The notes under the pieces were generated by a model. It was not told where the DNA came from. It saw only the letters and a program-made list of their open reading frames with translations, and did not search any database. From contig CAJAQO010000033.1 in the NCBI GenBank assembly GCA_903944085.1, forward strand, positions 35,233 to 99,232: DNA of 64,000 bases, written 5' to 3'. This DNA is from an uncultured Verrucomicrobia subdivision 3 bacterium (GTDB taxonomy: Bacteria; Verrucomicrobiota; Verrucomicrobiia; Limisphaerales; UBA11358). Position numbers and translations under genes: made by a program. Position 1 is the first letter of the stretch; each line of letters opens with the position of its first letter. This document shows positions 1-9,471 of the stretch, piece by piece.

Positions 1-1
1 C

Positions 2-1843
2 ACGTGCATGGTGGGCGACTTTGACGACAATGTTGCTCAAGCGGCGACGAATTATTTCATCACGCCGCAAAGTGCCACCACCAATCTGGAGCCGGAAGCC
101 GATTTTTATGCCGGCGAATTGCTGCTGACCGCGTTGAGTTCCAGCGACCCGTTGCTTGCGGCATTGAACAGCGGGCCGGTGGTTTTTGATCCTGCGTCCG
201 CCGTCACGCCGTATCCCGAAGGCACGGTGAGCCTGAAATTTTCTTCCGGCGCGATTCCCGGCCAGCCGCGCTTGATTCAGGTTTTATCCAATTCAGTTTG
301 GACCGATGTCAGTGTCGCGTGGCCGGATACGAACAATGTTTATTGGGTATCTTATCCCGCGTGCTTGATTGGCCCGCTGCCGAGCTTTCGCGGCGGCGTG
401 ATCAACGTGCCGAACAACGGCGGTTGCCCGCAGCATCTCAGCGGCACGGGCGGCGGCGGCTCAATTGCACCGATTTTAATTTCGTTTCAACTCACGGTGC
501 GCACCCGGGAATATCGCCTTTACTGCCGCGCGGATGACGGCCCGTCTTCACTCATCGCGCAAGGTCCGGCGACATTTGATCCTGCAAATGCTGCGCGCGC
601 GATTGTCATTCCCGACGATGTCATGCCGCCAACCGCCGCGCATCTTTGCTACTATGTGCAACTGCTCGATGAGCACGGCAACGGCAGTCCGCTCGCCTTG
701 CTCGGCTGCCGTTATCAACAGGCGCGCACGGCACCGCGCCCGGTGCTCGCGGAATTAAAATCCGTCGGCGACACCAATCACCCGCAAGTGTTGCTGAGTT
801 GGTTTTGTCCCACCTCCGGCGTTCACCGGTTTCAAATCAACATTACCCGCGAAGACAAAACCGCCAGTGGCCAGCCCAGTGGACTTTATGCCACCAATCT
901 TTTGCTGCCGATCTTGTTGGGCGCGCCACCGATTTACCTCGGATTAAAGCCCATCAAATCGCAGGCGGTGTCGGTGGATGAAACGCAGTTCACGCCGCCG
1001 GTCGGCCCGAACTTTGGTCCCGGGCCGCAATTTTCACTCACCGCGAACGTCGTCAGCAACGGCACCTACACCATTTCCGTCACCTCGATGGATGACACGG
1101 ACGCCAAGCTTGCCACTTCCGACGCGCAAACCTTCACCTGGCAGCAGACCAACGCCAACGTGCTCACCGTGCCGTGGCCCGCGCGCCCGCTGCCGGCCGT
1201 CACGCATTTTGATGATGACACCGGCAGCACCAATCATCGCGTCAGCGCCGTTTTGATGGGTTATCAGTATTATGGGCTGTTTTTTTCGGATACAATTTAT
1301 CCCGTCGGCATCCGCATCGGAGACTATGTGGGTGCAAATACTATCGCCCTTGGCTCCCCGGGGACAGATACGAATGGTGTCTATTACAACAATTTCGTGA
1401 ACCTTGGTTTCTCATCATCAAATAGCGCGGCGGCGTATGCTATTCAGCAGAAAACTTTTCATCGGCATTCGTCCAACCCCGCGCGCAACGGTGAAGCTCT
1501 TTTGCCGATCGTCGTTTATCGGCAGCAAGTCGCCAATGCGCAATTTCCCAAAGTCACCGGCGCTTTGGTGCAAGTCTCGCCGTTGATTGAAAAAATTCCC
1601 TGGGCAGTGAAGCTGACTCCTTATGGTTGGTTTGGAATAGTCCCGGATCTTTTATTTGCCAGCGGTGGCTCCCCCTTCAATGCAATTACGGCAGGCCCCT
1701 ATCTTTTTCTTCGCGACCAGCAACCCGTCGTTATAGGCGCGAGCTATCAATACTACGTCGTCCGCTTTAATGCCGAACACGAAGTCGCTGAGACCATTGA
1801 CGCCGGCATCGTCACCATTCCATCCAATTCTTCAAATAACTGA
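2..1843 (+). CDS. large hypothetical protein, 5'-truncated by window edge
   Basis: The reading frame is open to the first bases of the window, so the ATG at position 8 is probably internal and the true start lies upstream. The visible 613 residues are rich in Asn, Thr, Ser and Pro and poor in Lys, as in secreted beta-rich proteins. Around residues 250-290 a stretch with LLSWFCP and FQINITRED looks like a fibronectin-type beta-sandwich, but I cannot assign a family. No membrane segment or catalytic motif is visible. The gene ends 7 bp before the next secreted-protein gene in the same direction, suggesting one transcript. Function unknown; surface or extracellular location is inferred from composition and neighbour. 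Confidence 0.7.
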   Translation, partial: TCMVGDFDDNVAQAATNYFITPQSATTNLEPEADFYAGELLLTALSSSDPLLAALNSGPVVFDPASAVTPYPEGTVSLKFSSGAIPGQPRLIQVLSNSVWTDVSVAWPDTNNVYWVSYPACLIGPLPSFRGGVINVPNNGGCPQHLSGTGGGGSIAPILISFQLTVRTREYRLYCRADDGPSSLIAQGPATFDPANAARAIVIPDDVMPPTAAHLCYYVQLLDEHGNGSPLALLGCRYQQARTAPRPVLAELKSVGDTNHPQVLLSWFCPTSGVHRFQINITREDKTASGQPSGLYATNLLLPILLGAPPIYLGLKPIKSQAVSVDETQFTPPVGPNFGPGPQFSLTANVVSNGTYTISVTSMDDTDAKLATSDAQTFTWQQTNANVLTVPWPARPLPAVTHFDDDTGSTNHRVSAVLMGYQYYGLFFSDTIYPVGIRIGDYVGANTIALGSPGTDTNGVYYNNFVNLGFSSSNSAAAYAIQQKTFHRHSSNPARNGEALLPIVVYRQQVANAQFPKVTGALVQVSPLIEKIPWAVKLTPYGWFGIVPDLLFASGGSPFNAITAGPYLFLRDQQPVVIGASYQYYVVRFNAEHEVAETIDAGIVTIPSNSSNN

Positions 1844-1850
1844 CGCATCC

Positions 1851-4800
1851 ATGAAAATTATTTTCAAATTATTGCGCCAGTCCGCCGCAGCCTTTATTTG
1901 CGCCGCGACATTTTTGGCAAACACCTGCCACGCCGCCACCGCCTTCGTCTATGACACCGGCACCGAATTGCTGACCGCCGCTGATTTCAACGGCGATGGC
2001 GTTGCGGATGTATTGGTGCTCGACAAACTGACGGGCAACCTCCGCGTCGGCCTGCTCGATGGCGGCGGAAATTTATCGTGGTCCGCACCGCTCGTCAGCG
2101 GCGTGGAAAACGCCACAAGCATCGCGGTTGGAAATTATTTGTCCCCCGGCGAGAATGTCGTCGCGGTTACCGCGCCGGATTTCAACCGCATCAATCTCGT
2201 CAGCCTCGCCAACACCAACAGTGCGACGAATGCCGTCATCTGGCCCGTTTTTGGCGTCGGCCCAAACGCGCTCATCACGCTGGACAATCCGTTCGGCCTC
2301 GCGGCGGCCACCCCCACCAACCTGCTCGTCGCCACCTCGCACAATGCCGGCAATGTCGAACTACTCGAACGGATGCAAGTTTACAGCGGCTACAACATCA
2401 CGCCGTTCACCCCGGCGCAATTTAATGAACCCAGTTTGTTTGAACGCGGCAACGCGCTCGCGTTGAATTCCTCGAACTCGCCGAGCTTTGCCGCCGGCCT
2501 CGTGCGCGGCACAAACGCCGACCGGTTTGACATTTTGCAATTCACCAACGCGCCCGGCGGCGTTTTACTTTCGCTCACCAATCTGCCGCCGGGCGGTGAG
2601 TATGCGTCTGGAAATTTCAACGGCGCAACCTTGCCGCGCTTGGCGTTTTATCAGGCCGGAACGTCGAACGTAATTTTTGCCGCCCTGCTTGCGGGAAGCA
2701 ACGGCTTGATTTTTGGCACCAACATTTCTTTCGCGGAAATTGAGGCGGTGAAAAATATTTTTTATCTACCCTCGGCCAGCGGAAGTTTTCTCGTGGAATT
2801 TTCCGACGGCGTCCAAGCCGTGACCTTTGCCGGCGACTCGCCCGTGGCCGGGAATGTTTATCGCAGCGGTCTCGCGAGCACGAACAATGTTTTTACCGGC
2901 ATCGTGCCGCTGGCGAACGGGCAATTCGCCTTGCTCGATGCCGCAGCGCGCGCGCCGGCGTCAGCGCACGCGCAGGTCGTGAATTTTGATGGCACCAACT
3001 TTTCGCCGATTAGTTCATCGGCGTTGCCGGCCATTTCCTCGCGCACCACGCGTGCGAATGTCTGGCTGTTTCAAGCCGAGCCATTCGTCAACCGCGATCC
3101 CGGTTTCGTCGCCTCGTTCGCGCTGCCGGACTGGAGCGATTTTGTCAGCGGCCTGCCCGGAACTTTTTCCGTCGTGGATGAAGCCGATGCCGGCAGCGGC
3201 AGCGGACTCGGAAATGTTTCAACGAACTCGCCCGGCGCGCCGCCGACCGGCGCGAACTTCGGTCTGCCCAATCAAATTGCCGACGGCATTTCCATTTTCA
3301 GCTACGCGCCGCCGCGCGCTGCCGAACCCGTCACGCTCACCATTTCACCGCCGCCGGGATTTTACAGCAGCGCCATTCAAGTTTCGTTGAGCGCGCTGGC
3401 ACCGGGCGGTTTGATTTTTTTCCGCACCGATCCGGCACAAACCTGGCAACTGTATGCTTCGCCGTTCAGCCTCACGAACGATGCCTCGGTGGAATACTAC
3501 GGCGAAAATTATTCCGGGTTGCGCGCGCGCTTGTTCACGGCCAATTACGCCATCGGAAATTCGACGAACGCCACCTTCACGTTGAACCTGACCAATGGCG
3601 TGGCGGTCACGAACAGTTCTTCGTCCGCAGACGGCAACAACAACGTGGTGCTCGCGACCGGTGGCACCATTTTTTACGGACGCAAAAATTCCAGCGGCGG
3701 CTCGGTTTGGGCGATCAATCTGGATGGTAGCGGCGACACTTACATCACCACCGGCGCGCATCCACGCGTGTCGCATGATGGACGCTATCTTGCATTCATG
3801 CGCGGAACAAATGTCTTCAACGGTCCCGGCGGCGACCTCTGGCTGCGTGATTTGTCCACGGGAATTGAAACTGAATTTTTCACAAACAACGCGCAGATCA
3901 TCGGCTACGATTGGGATTCCGCAACGCCGCCGAATTTGATTTTGGACTACGGCTGCAATTTCTGGATCGCGCCACTGACCAATCCGGCGTCCATTTTTCC
4001 GCTGACCAACAGTTGTGAGTTTGCCGCGCCGGTGGTGAATCCCCTCAATGGCAACCTCGCGTTTTTTGATTCCGACAGCGACGGTGGCATTCGCACCGTG
4101 CCAGCCACGGGCGGCATTTCCTCGCCGCTGGGCGCAACGGTTTTTGGTTCACGCTGGCCCGCGTGGTCGCCCGACGGCACACGACTTTCATTTTGCTACG
4201 CCGGTTATTCGTCGGCCTTTGACCTTTACACCATCAATGCCGACGGCTCCGCGCTGGCGCAAATTTCCGCCTTCACCAACGCCAGCGACGGTTTTTCCCA
4301 CGGCGCAATCTGGTCGCCGGCGGGCAATGCCCTGGTTGGTGCCGGCTCCATTTATGGCACCAACGGCCTTTGGAAAATTCCGCTGACAAGCGACGGCCAA
4401 CATTGCGACTGCCCGGCAAAGTTGTTGCCGACGACGCCGGGCGATCCCATTGATTTTGCCGGTTCGGTGATCGCTTCGCCGGCACCAGTCATTGCCAAAC
4501 CGGGTTTGCTGATTCGCTCAGATGAAAACGCCATTGTGGTTTATTGGAGCACGAATTATCAGGGCTTCAGCTTGCAAGCCGCCGCGAGCATCGGCACGAA
4601 TATTTCCTGGACCGGCATCACCGGGCCGTATTTTCTAAATGGTGTTTACTACGAATATCACGAGGCCAAAACCGCGCTCGCTGCGACGAAATTTTTCCGG
4701 CTGCAATATCCCGGCACCATCGTCTTGCAACCTTTGCAGCCGCAGCTTTCCTTGGCAATGGAAAGCAGCCAGACCGTTTTGTCCTGGTCCACCAACTATG

Positions 4801-4949
4801 TCGGCTACACGCTGGAATCGACGACCAATTTAAATCCGCCGGCCGTTTGGTCGCCGTTGAATGTGACTTGTGTGAACACCAACGGCTGGTTTGAATTTCG
4901 CCGCCCCGCCGCACAGCCGAGCGAATTTTTCCGGCTGCACTGGCAGTGA
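1851..4949 (+). CDS. secreted beta-propeller protein (FG-GAP-like N-terminus, TolB/PD40-like C-terminal half)
   Basis: 1032 residues. I start at ATG 1851 because it is followed at once by a signal peptide (KIIFKLLR, hydrophobic stretch, cleavage after CHA); the frame is open further upstream, but that would overlap the preceding gene. Residues about 35-75 carry an FG-GAP/VCBS-like calcium-loop pattern (DFNGDGVADVLVL). Residues about 630-870 hold TolB/PD40-type propeller blades (INLDGSG, HPRVSHDGRYLAF, PAWSPDGTRLSF, IWSPAGNAL). The last 150 residues contain two copies of a small module ending FFRL, the last being FFRLHWQ at the C-terminus; similar tails end the proteins at 31137 and 59239. The role is unknown; a surface or extracellular structural protein is likely. 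Confidence 0.8.
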   Translation: MKIIFKLLRQSAAAFICAATFLANTCHAATAFVYDTGTELLTAADFNGDGVADVLVLDKLTGNLRVGLLDGGGNLSWSAPLVSGVENATSIAVGNYLSPGENVVAVTAPDFNRINLVSLANTNSATNAVIWPVFGVGPNALITLDNPFGLAAATPTNLLVATSHNAGNVELLERMQVYSGYNITPFTPAQFNEPSLFERGNALALNSSNSPSFAAGLVRGTNADRFDILQFTNAPGGVLLSLTNLPPGGEYASGNFNGATLPRLAFYQAGTSNVIFAALLAGSNGLIFGTNISFAEIEAVKNIFYLPSASGSFLVEFSDGVQAVTFAGDSPVAGNVYRSGLASTNNVFTGIVPLANGQFALLDAAARAPASAHAQVVNFDGTNFSPISSSALPAISSRTTRANVWLFQAEPFVNRDPGFVASFALPDWSDFVSGLPGTFSVVDEADAGSGSGLGNVSTNSPGAPPTGANFGLPNQIADGISIFSYAPPRAAEPVTLTISPPPGFYSSAIQVSLSALAPGGLIFFRTDPAQTWQLYASPFSLTNDASVEYYGENYSGLRARLFTANYAIGNSTNATFTLNLTNGVAVTNSSSSADGNNNVVLATGGTIFYGRKNSSGGSVWAINLDGSGDTYITTGAHPRVSHDGRYLAFMRGTNVFNGPGGDLWLRDLSTGIETEFFTNNAQIIGYDWDSATPPNLILDYGCNFWIAPLTNPASIFPLTNSCEFAAPVVNPLNGNLAFFDSDSDGGIRTVPATGGISSPLGATVFGSRWPAWSPDGTRLSFCYAGYSSAFDLYTINADGSALAQISAFTNASDGFSHGAIWSPAGNALVGAGSIYGTNGLWKIPLTSDGQHCDCPAKLLPTTPGDPIDFAGSVIASPAPVIAKPGLLIRSDENAIVVYWSTNYQGFSLQAAASIGTNISWTGITGPYFLNGVYYEYHEAKTALAATKFFRLQYPGTIVLQPLQPQLSLAMESSQTVLSWSTNYVGYTLESTTNLNPPAVWSPLNVTCVNTNGWFEFRRPAAQPSEFFRLHWQ

Positions 4950-5033
4950 CATAATCAAACTCCCGACAGCCACATTGCGCTCACAGGCATTTCATTTACA
5001 ACGCTTGAATCGCAAACAAAACTTTTATGTCGC

Positions 5034-6929
5034 CTAACTCCTATTCGCCGTCCGCGCCTTGAAACTTTTCCACGCGCCGGCCGGCAGCAGGCCCAGCGCG
5101 ATGAAAGCGAGCTGGCTCGCCACAAACAGCACCAGCCATTTGAACGCTGCCTCCGTGAAACCGTAGCTGTGCAGTCCGATGCCCAGCATGTTCACGCCGA
5201 ACCATGACCACGCGGTGACGACGTTGCCGAAGATGGCGCAGTTCACCAGCCCGCGCTCGCGGATGATGCCGCCCCAGCGCAGATGCAGGATGAGCGCGTT
5301 CCACAACACGATGATGAGCGCGCCGTTTTCCTTCGGGTCCCAGCCCCAGAACCGGCCCCACGATTGGTCTGCCCAGATGCCGCCGAGCACCGTTCCCACA
5401 AAGCTGAACAGCGTGGCAAAACAGACAATGCCGTAAATCATCCGCGCGAGCGATTTGCCGGTGGCTTCGTCGAGAGTTTTAGTGAACATGCCGCGCAGGA
5501 TGTAAATCAGCGCGAGGAAGCCCGCCACAAACGTGCTCGCGTAGCCCACGGTCACGGCCACGACGTGCGTGGCCAGCCAGAAATTCGTGTCCAGCACCGC
5601 GCGCATCATTTCCATGGTGTCGCCTTCCAGCGCGAGGTGATGCGCGATGATGAGCGTGATGAAGCCGATGCCCGAGGCCACGACCGCGCCGATGCCGTTC
5701 TTGTGGAATTTTTCCAAGATCAAGCCCAGCAGCACCGCGCCCCAGCCGATGAAGATCGCGGAGGAATAAAGATTCGTCACCGGCGGCCGCCCTTCCAGCA
5801 CCATGCGATAAACCAAACCGATGGTGTGAATGACAAATGCCAGCGCGATGAGCCACACGGAAGCGCGCCGGAGCGTTTCGGACAAATTGAACCAAGAGAA
5901 GCACGCGAGCAACCCGGCGAGGACGTAGATGACCATCGCGTTGTAAAACGGTTCCATCTGGTTGAAGAACACTTCGGCGCGGGCTTTGTCGAGCGCCTTG
6001 GGCTGCGCCGCCACGAGCAGCGAACGCAAATCGCGCAGGGCGGAATTAAATTGCTCCGGCTGATTCGCGGCGAGCGCACCGGCCAGTTTGGCGTAGGCGC
6101 GAACGCCGTCATCAATCGGCACGCCGTTCGGCCGCGGCGCGTCGAGCAGCGCGTCGCCCATGCGCCGCCATTCACGCGCGCCGTTGGGCGGCAGAATGAG
6201 CGGCGGTTCGAGGTTGGCCATGAACTGAAACGCCTGCACGTAGGCGATGAAATTATTGAAATTGGTCTGGTCGAATTTCTGTGCGGCCTGTTGCGCCTGA
6301 ATGGCGATGACGCCGGCGGGAATGAGCTTCTCATACGCGGCAAGTTCCGCCGGCCAGTCCTGCGCGTCGGCGGGTTGCACGGCATTTTTCAGCGTGGCGT
6401 AAAGCGTCAGCCGCTCGTGCATCTTGGCGATGGCGTTTTCGTAGGCGGTGCGGCTGGTGGATTCGACTTTTTGGACGCGCTCGTTTTCCTTGTCAAAAGT
6501 TTCGAGCAACGGCTGAATTTGATTCCACGAATAATGTTTGCCATCGGATTTTTTCGCCAAATCCTTGTCCGGCAATTTCAGCAGCGAGACGAGATCGGGA
6601 TTGTCCACGCGGAAGACCGGCCAGTCGTCGGCCGCAGCGGGATTCATCATCACGTTCGCCAGCCATTCATCGGCGGAAACCATTTTGGGACTTTCATTCC
6701 AGGCTTTCCACGGCTCGGTGTTGAGCGTCTGCTTCTCGCGGATTTCCAACAGTGAATTGCGCGCGAGCGAATCCAGCGGCACGATGCGCCCATTCGCGGT
6801 GATGGGCAATTGGCCGAATTCCGTGAAGGCGAAATCCTTGTCCTTGGGTGCCTGCAAATTGCCGAAGAACCACAGCGCCATCACGAACATCAGGCCCGGC
6901 GGAAACCATTTTTGAAAATGCTTTTTCAT
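5034..6929 (-). CDS. ccsA: cytochrome c biogenesis protein CcsA/ResC-type
   Basis: 631 residues, longer than the roughly 300-400 of a basic CcsA because of a large soluble insertion. Residues 9-25 form a first membrane segment, about 30-320 a soluble, probably extracytoplasmic region, and from about 335 a set of membrane helices. The haem-handling WWD-like region is at residues 519-545 (WGRFWGWDPKEN), with a conserved His in GLHSYGF near 587. In system II maturation the CcsA/ResC and ResB proteins deliver haem across the membrane and attach it to CXXCH apocytochromes. Its start overlaps the stop of the upstream resB gene by 4 bp (ATGA), so the two are translationally coupled. Several CXXCH proteins in this window are plausible clients. 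Confidence 0.9.
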   Translation of the reverse strand: MKKHFQKWFPPGLMFVMALWFFGNLQAPKDKDFAFTEFGQLPITANGRIVPLDSLARNSLLEIREKQTLNTEPWKAWNESPKMVSADEWLANVMMNPAAADDWPVFRVDNPDLVSLLKLPDKDLAKKSDGKHYSWNQIQPLLETFDKENERVQKVESTSRTAYENAIAKMHERLTLYATLKNAVQPADAQDWPAELAAYEKLIPAGVIAIQAQQAAQKFDQTNFNNFIAYVQAFQFMANLEPPLILPPNGAREWRRMGDALLDAPRPNGVPIDDGVRAYAKLAGALAANQPEQFNSALRDLRSLLVAAQPKALDKARAEVFFNQMEPFYNAMVIYVLAGLLACFSWFNLSETLRRASVWLIALAFVIHTIGLVYRMVLEGRPPVTNLYSSAIFIGWGAVLLGLILEKFHKNGIGAVVASGIGFITLIIAHHLALEGDTMEMMRAVLDTNFWLATHVVAVTVGYASTFVAGFLALIYILRGMFTKTLDEATGKSLARMIYGIVCFATLFSFVGTVLGGIWADQSWGRFWGWDPKENGALIIVLWNALILHLRWGGIIRERGLVNCAIFGNVVTAWSWFGVNMLGIGLHSYGFTEAAFKWLVLFVASQLAFIALGLLPAGAWKSFKARTANRS

Positions 6930-8164
6930 TTTTTCTTTTGCTTGGAAACAAAACCGACCAGGTGAAACAAAAACTGGACGATCAAGCCTGCGCCCACCAT
7001 CGCGCAGCCGATGTAAGGTGTCAACCAGCCGGGGTTGCGCACGACGGACAGCACGGACGACGGCGTGCGCCCGGCTTGCTCGGCGACCTGGCCGGCATCC
7101 ATCTGGTATTGATAATAAGTGTAGCCGCCGTAGCGCAGCGGATGGTTCATGGAAATTTCCACTTCGCGTTTCTCGCCGGTCTGCGCGTTGTCAATGCGGA
7201 CGCGGCTGCGAAAATCTTTCGGAATGTCTGTGCCCGGATAAACCGTGTGCGTGGCTTTGAGCAGCGTCAGCGAAAACGGATGCCGCACGCGCGCCGGCCG
7301 CATCGTGAACGTGTATTTCTTGCCGCCAGCTTCAATCGTCTGCGGCGCGAGCAATTGCGCGGCCACTTTTTGCGCCATGTCCGCGCCCATCTGCGCGTAG
7401 CCATTGCGGACACCGGCGACGAGGGCCGGATCGCCCGCCCAGTCGCTGGCCACCCAAGTTCCGAGCGAGCCGGCGGACGTGAGAAATTCCAGCACCACCG
7501 CCGGGACATTGCGCTCGTCCATCGTTTTCACATCGTCCGCCTTTTTGAAATCAAAGCTGGTAGCGATGCCGTTGGTCGTGAGCGGCGGGGCGTTTTGCAT
7601 CATCGGCGCCCGGAAATTCATGTCCGAATTATGCCAGTGCTCTTTCACGCGGATGCTGAACGGCAGGTTTTCAATCTTCAATTCATCGCCCGCCTTCAGC
7701 AATTTTTCCGGGATGGCGGTGACTTCGTCGCCGGCGAGGAAAATCAATTCGTATTCCGTCGCGCTGTCGGAATAATTGCGCGTCTCGCCCTCGGTGAAGT
7801 GCATCTGCAATTCGCGCGACAGCAAATCCGTCGAGAGCTGGCCGACCAGCAGCACGATCACGCCCGCGTGCGCAAGCTGGATGCCGAGCTTCTTCGTCGA
7901 AAATTCAAAACGATAAATGTGCGACGCGACGAGATTCACCAGCAGCAGCGTGCCGATGAGATAACCGCCGGGCAGCAGCAGCGGAATTTTGTGCCCGAAC
8001 ATGTGCGCACCGATCACCAGCCATTGCTTGAAATAATGCGCCTGCGCGCCGTAAAGCCCTTCGTCCGCCTGCGCCAGCGTGCCGACGAACACGAGAATGA
8101 TCGCGAACGCCAGCAGCGCGGCCGTGAGTTTCAGCGAGGTGAAAAAATCGACAATTATTTTCAT
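6926..8164 (-). CDS. resB: cytochrome c biogenesis protein ResB-type
   Basis: 412 residues. The N-terminus has a membrane helix after MKIIVDFFTSLKLT, and the classic ResB pattern follows: further helices near residues 50-70 and 90-110, a long periplasmic domain (about 125-370), and a last helix near 380-405 (TPYIGCAMVGAGLIVQF). A PLRYGGYTYYQYQ segment near residue 340 is typical of ResB. It pairs with the downstream ccsA as the second half of the system II cytochrome c synthase. The two overlap by 4 bp. The gene lies 34 bp downstream of the lipoprotein gene on the same strand, so lipoprotein-resB-ccsA may be one operon. Confidence 0.9.
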   Translation of the reverse strand: MKIIVDFFTSLKLTAALLAFAIILVFVGTLAQADEGLYGAQAHYFKQWLVIGAHMFGHKIPLLLPGGYLIGTLLLVNLVASHIYRFEFSTKKLGIQLAHAGVIVLLVGQLSTDLLSRELQMHFTEGETRNYSDSATEYELIFLAGDEVTAIPEKLLKAGDELKIENLPFSIRVKEHWHNSDMNFRAPMMQNAPPLTTNGIATSFDFKKADDVKTMDERNVPAVVLEFLTSAGSLGTWVASDWAGDPALVAGVRNGYAQMGADMAQKVAAQLLAPQTIEAGGKKYTFTMRPARVRHPFSLTLLKATHTVYPGTDIPKDFRSRVRIDNAQTGEKREVEISMNHPLRYGGYTYYQYQMDAGQVAEQAGRTPSSVLSVVRNPGWLTPYIGCAMVGAGLIVQFLFHLVGFVSKQKKK

Positions 8165-8198
8165 GGACGGCAGGATGAATAGCGCTCGGTTGGAAAAA

Positions 8199-9362
8199 TT
8201 ATTTTGCCGCCGGATATTTTGCGGATTGAACGAACTGAATCAGCGCGTCTTTTTGCTGCGCGACAACGTCCGGGTCGCCCATAAGTTTGTAAAACCAGGT
8301 CTGGCCGTTGAGCGGCAGCACCAAGCCGATCAGCCGCGCGGGTTTGCCGGCGCGCGGGTCGGTGCCGGCAAAATCGGCGAGCGTCGCCTTGACGCCGGAA
8401 GCGTCAACGGTCGGCAGGTTCGCCAGGTCAGCCGCGGTGATCGGCGACTGGCCGAGCTGCGCCCGCCAGCGATTGATGTTGGGCAACAAACCGCCGCCGT
8501 CGCCCGCAAGCTGGCTCACGTTGACGGCGGCTGAAGCGTCGCCAGCGCCAGAGATAACAAATTTGGCCACGAGAAATTGCGCGAGCTGGCCTTCTTTCCA
8601 ATCGGCGGGAACGGTCCACGCCGGTTTGTCGCCGGCGTCGGCGGTCAGAGCGGCTTGAGCGCCGGCATCTATTCCCGGAATCGCCGGATGCGCCGGCGGC
8701 AATTGGCCCATATCCAGCGTGGATGGCGCAGCCAGTTTGCTGAACTCCACGGATTTTAAGAACGCAATGAACGCCGGTTTGTTTTTTTCAACCAGCGCCG
8801 CGTCGCCCATCATTTTGAAATACCAGACGGAATCGTCACCGTGCAAAATCGCGCCGAGAATCCGCTCCGCATCGCCGCTGCCGGGACTGGTGCCGGCGAC
8901 GTCATACAAATCGCCAGCCTTGCCGGCGATCTCCACCGGCTCCACCAGTTTTTTTAATTCATCCTCGGACTGGGGCGTTTGGCCGACCTGGCCGCGCCAG
9001 CGGTTCACGTTGGCTGCGTCGCCGCCGGACATGCTGCCCAGCGGAATCACGCTCACGTCTGCGGTTTTGCCATTGTCGGAAATTTCAAAACTGGCCACGC
9101 GCAACTGCGTCAACGGTTTTTCCTTCCAGCCGTCGGGCAAAGTGTATTTCAACTTCGGCTGGCCGGAATTATCCGGCACCGGCAAGCCGTCGGGCATGGT
9201 CGCGGGCATCGCGGCCGGAGCGGCAACGGGTGGCGGCACCGCCACGGTGTCGCTGGAATCCACTTTGTAAACCTTGACGGTGTCGCGGCCGCAGCCGGCG
9301 GCGAACAGCAGCAACGCCGTCGCGACGAGCGGCAGTGCGCTGGAATGGGTGAGGTGCTTCAT
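8199..9362 (-). CDS. lipoprotein with two tandem copies of one domain
   Basis: 387 residues from the ATG at 9362, chosen because it starts a lipoprotein signal (basic start, hydrophobic core, LFAAGC lipobox); an upstream in-frame start at 9386 would spoil the signal. After the signal, two homologous domains follow. Copy 1 has GWKEKPLTQLRVASFEI, VNRWRGQVGQTP and WYFKMMGD. Copy 2 has DWKEGQLAQFLVAKFVI, INRWRAQLGQSP and WFYKLMGD. The repeat is therefore an internal duplication of about 150 residues. I do not recognise a characterised function. It sits between rho and resB on the same strand, suggesting a periplasmic role possibly connected with cytochrome maturation, but that is guilt by association only. 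Confidence 0.8.
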   Translation of the reverse strand: MKHLTHSSALPLVATALLLFAAGCGRDTVKVYKVDSSDTVAVPPPVAAPAAMPATMPDGLPVPDNSGQPKLKYTLPDGWKEKPLTQLRVASFEISDNGKTADVSVIPLGSMSGGDAANVNRWRGQVGQTPQSEDELKKLVEPVEIAGKAGDLYDVAGTSPGSGDAERILGAILHGDDSVWYFKMMGDAALVEKNKPAFIAFLKSVEFSKLAAPSTLDMGQLPPAHPAIPGIDAGAQAALTADAGDKPAWTVPADWKEGQLAQFLVAKFVISGAGDASAAVNVSQLAGDGGGLLPNINRWRAQLGQSPITAADLANLPTVDASGVKATLADFAGTDPRAGKPARLIGLVLPLNGQTWFYKLMGDPDVVAQQKDALIQFVQSAKYPAAK

Positions 9363-9471
9363 TTTACTGGCTCTTAAATATAGCAAAAAAGGAACGATGG
9401 CGAAACCTTCTTTGGTATTCGCACACCAAAAATTGCCACACCGACGCCAAAAAAGGAAGAGCCGAGCGGCG

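Noticed and set aside
6848..8182. Long + strand frames opposite resB, ccsA, rho and glyA
   Set aside because: Arg/His/Gln-rich shadow frames of GC-rich genes; no start signals or domains.
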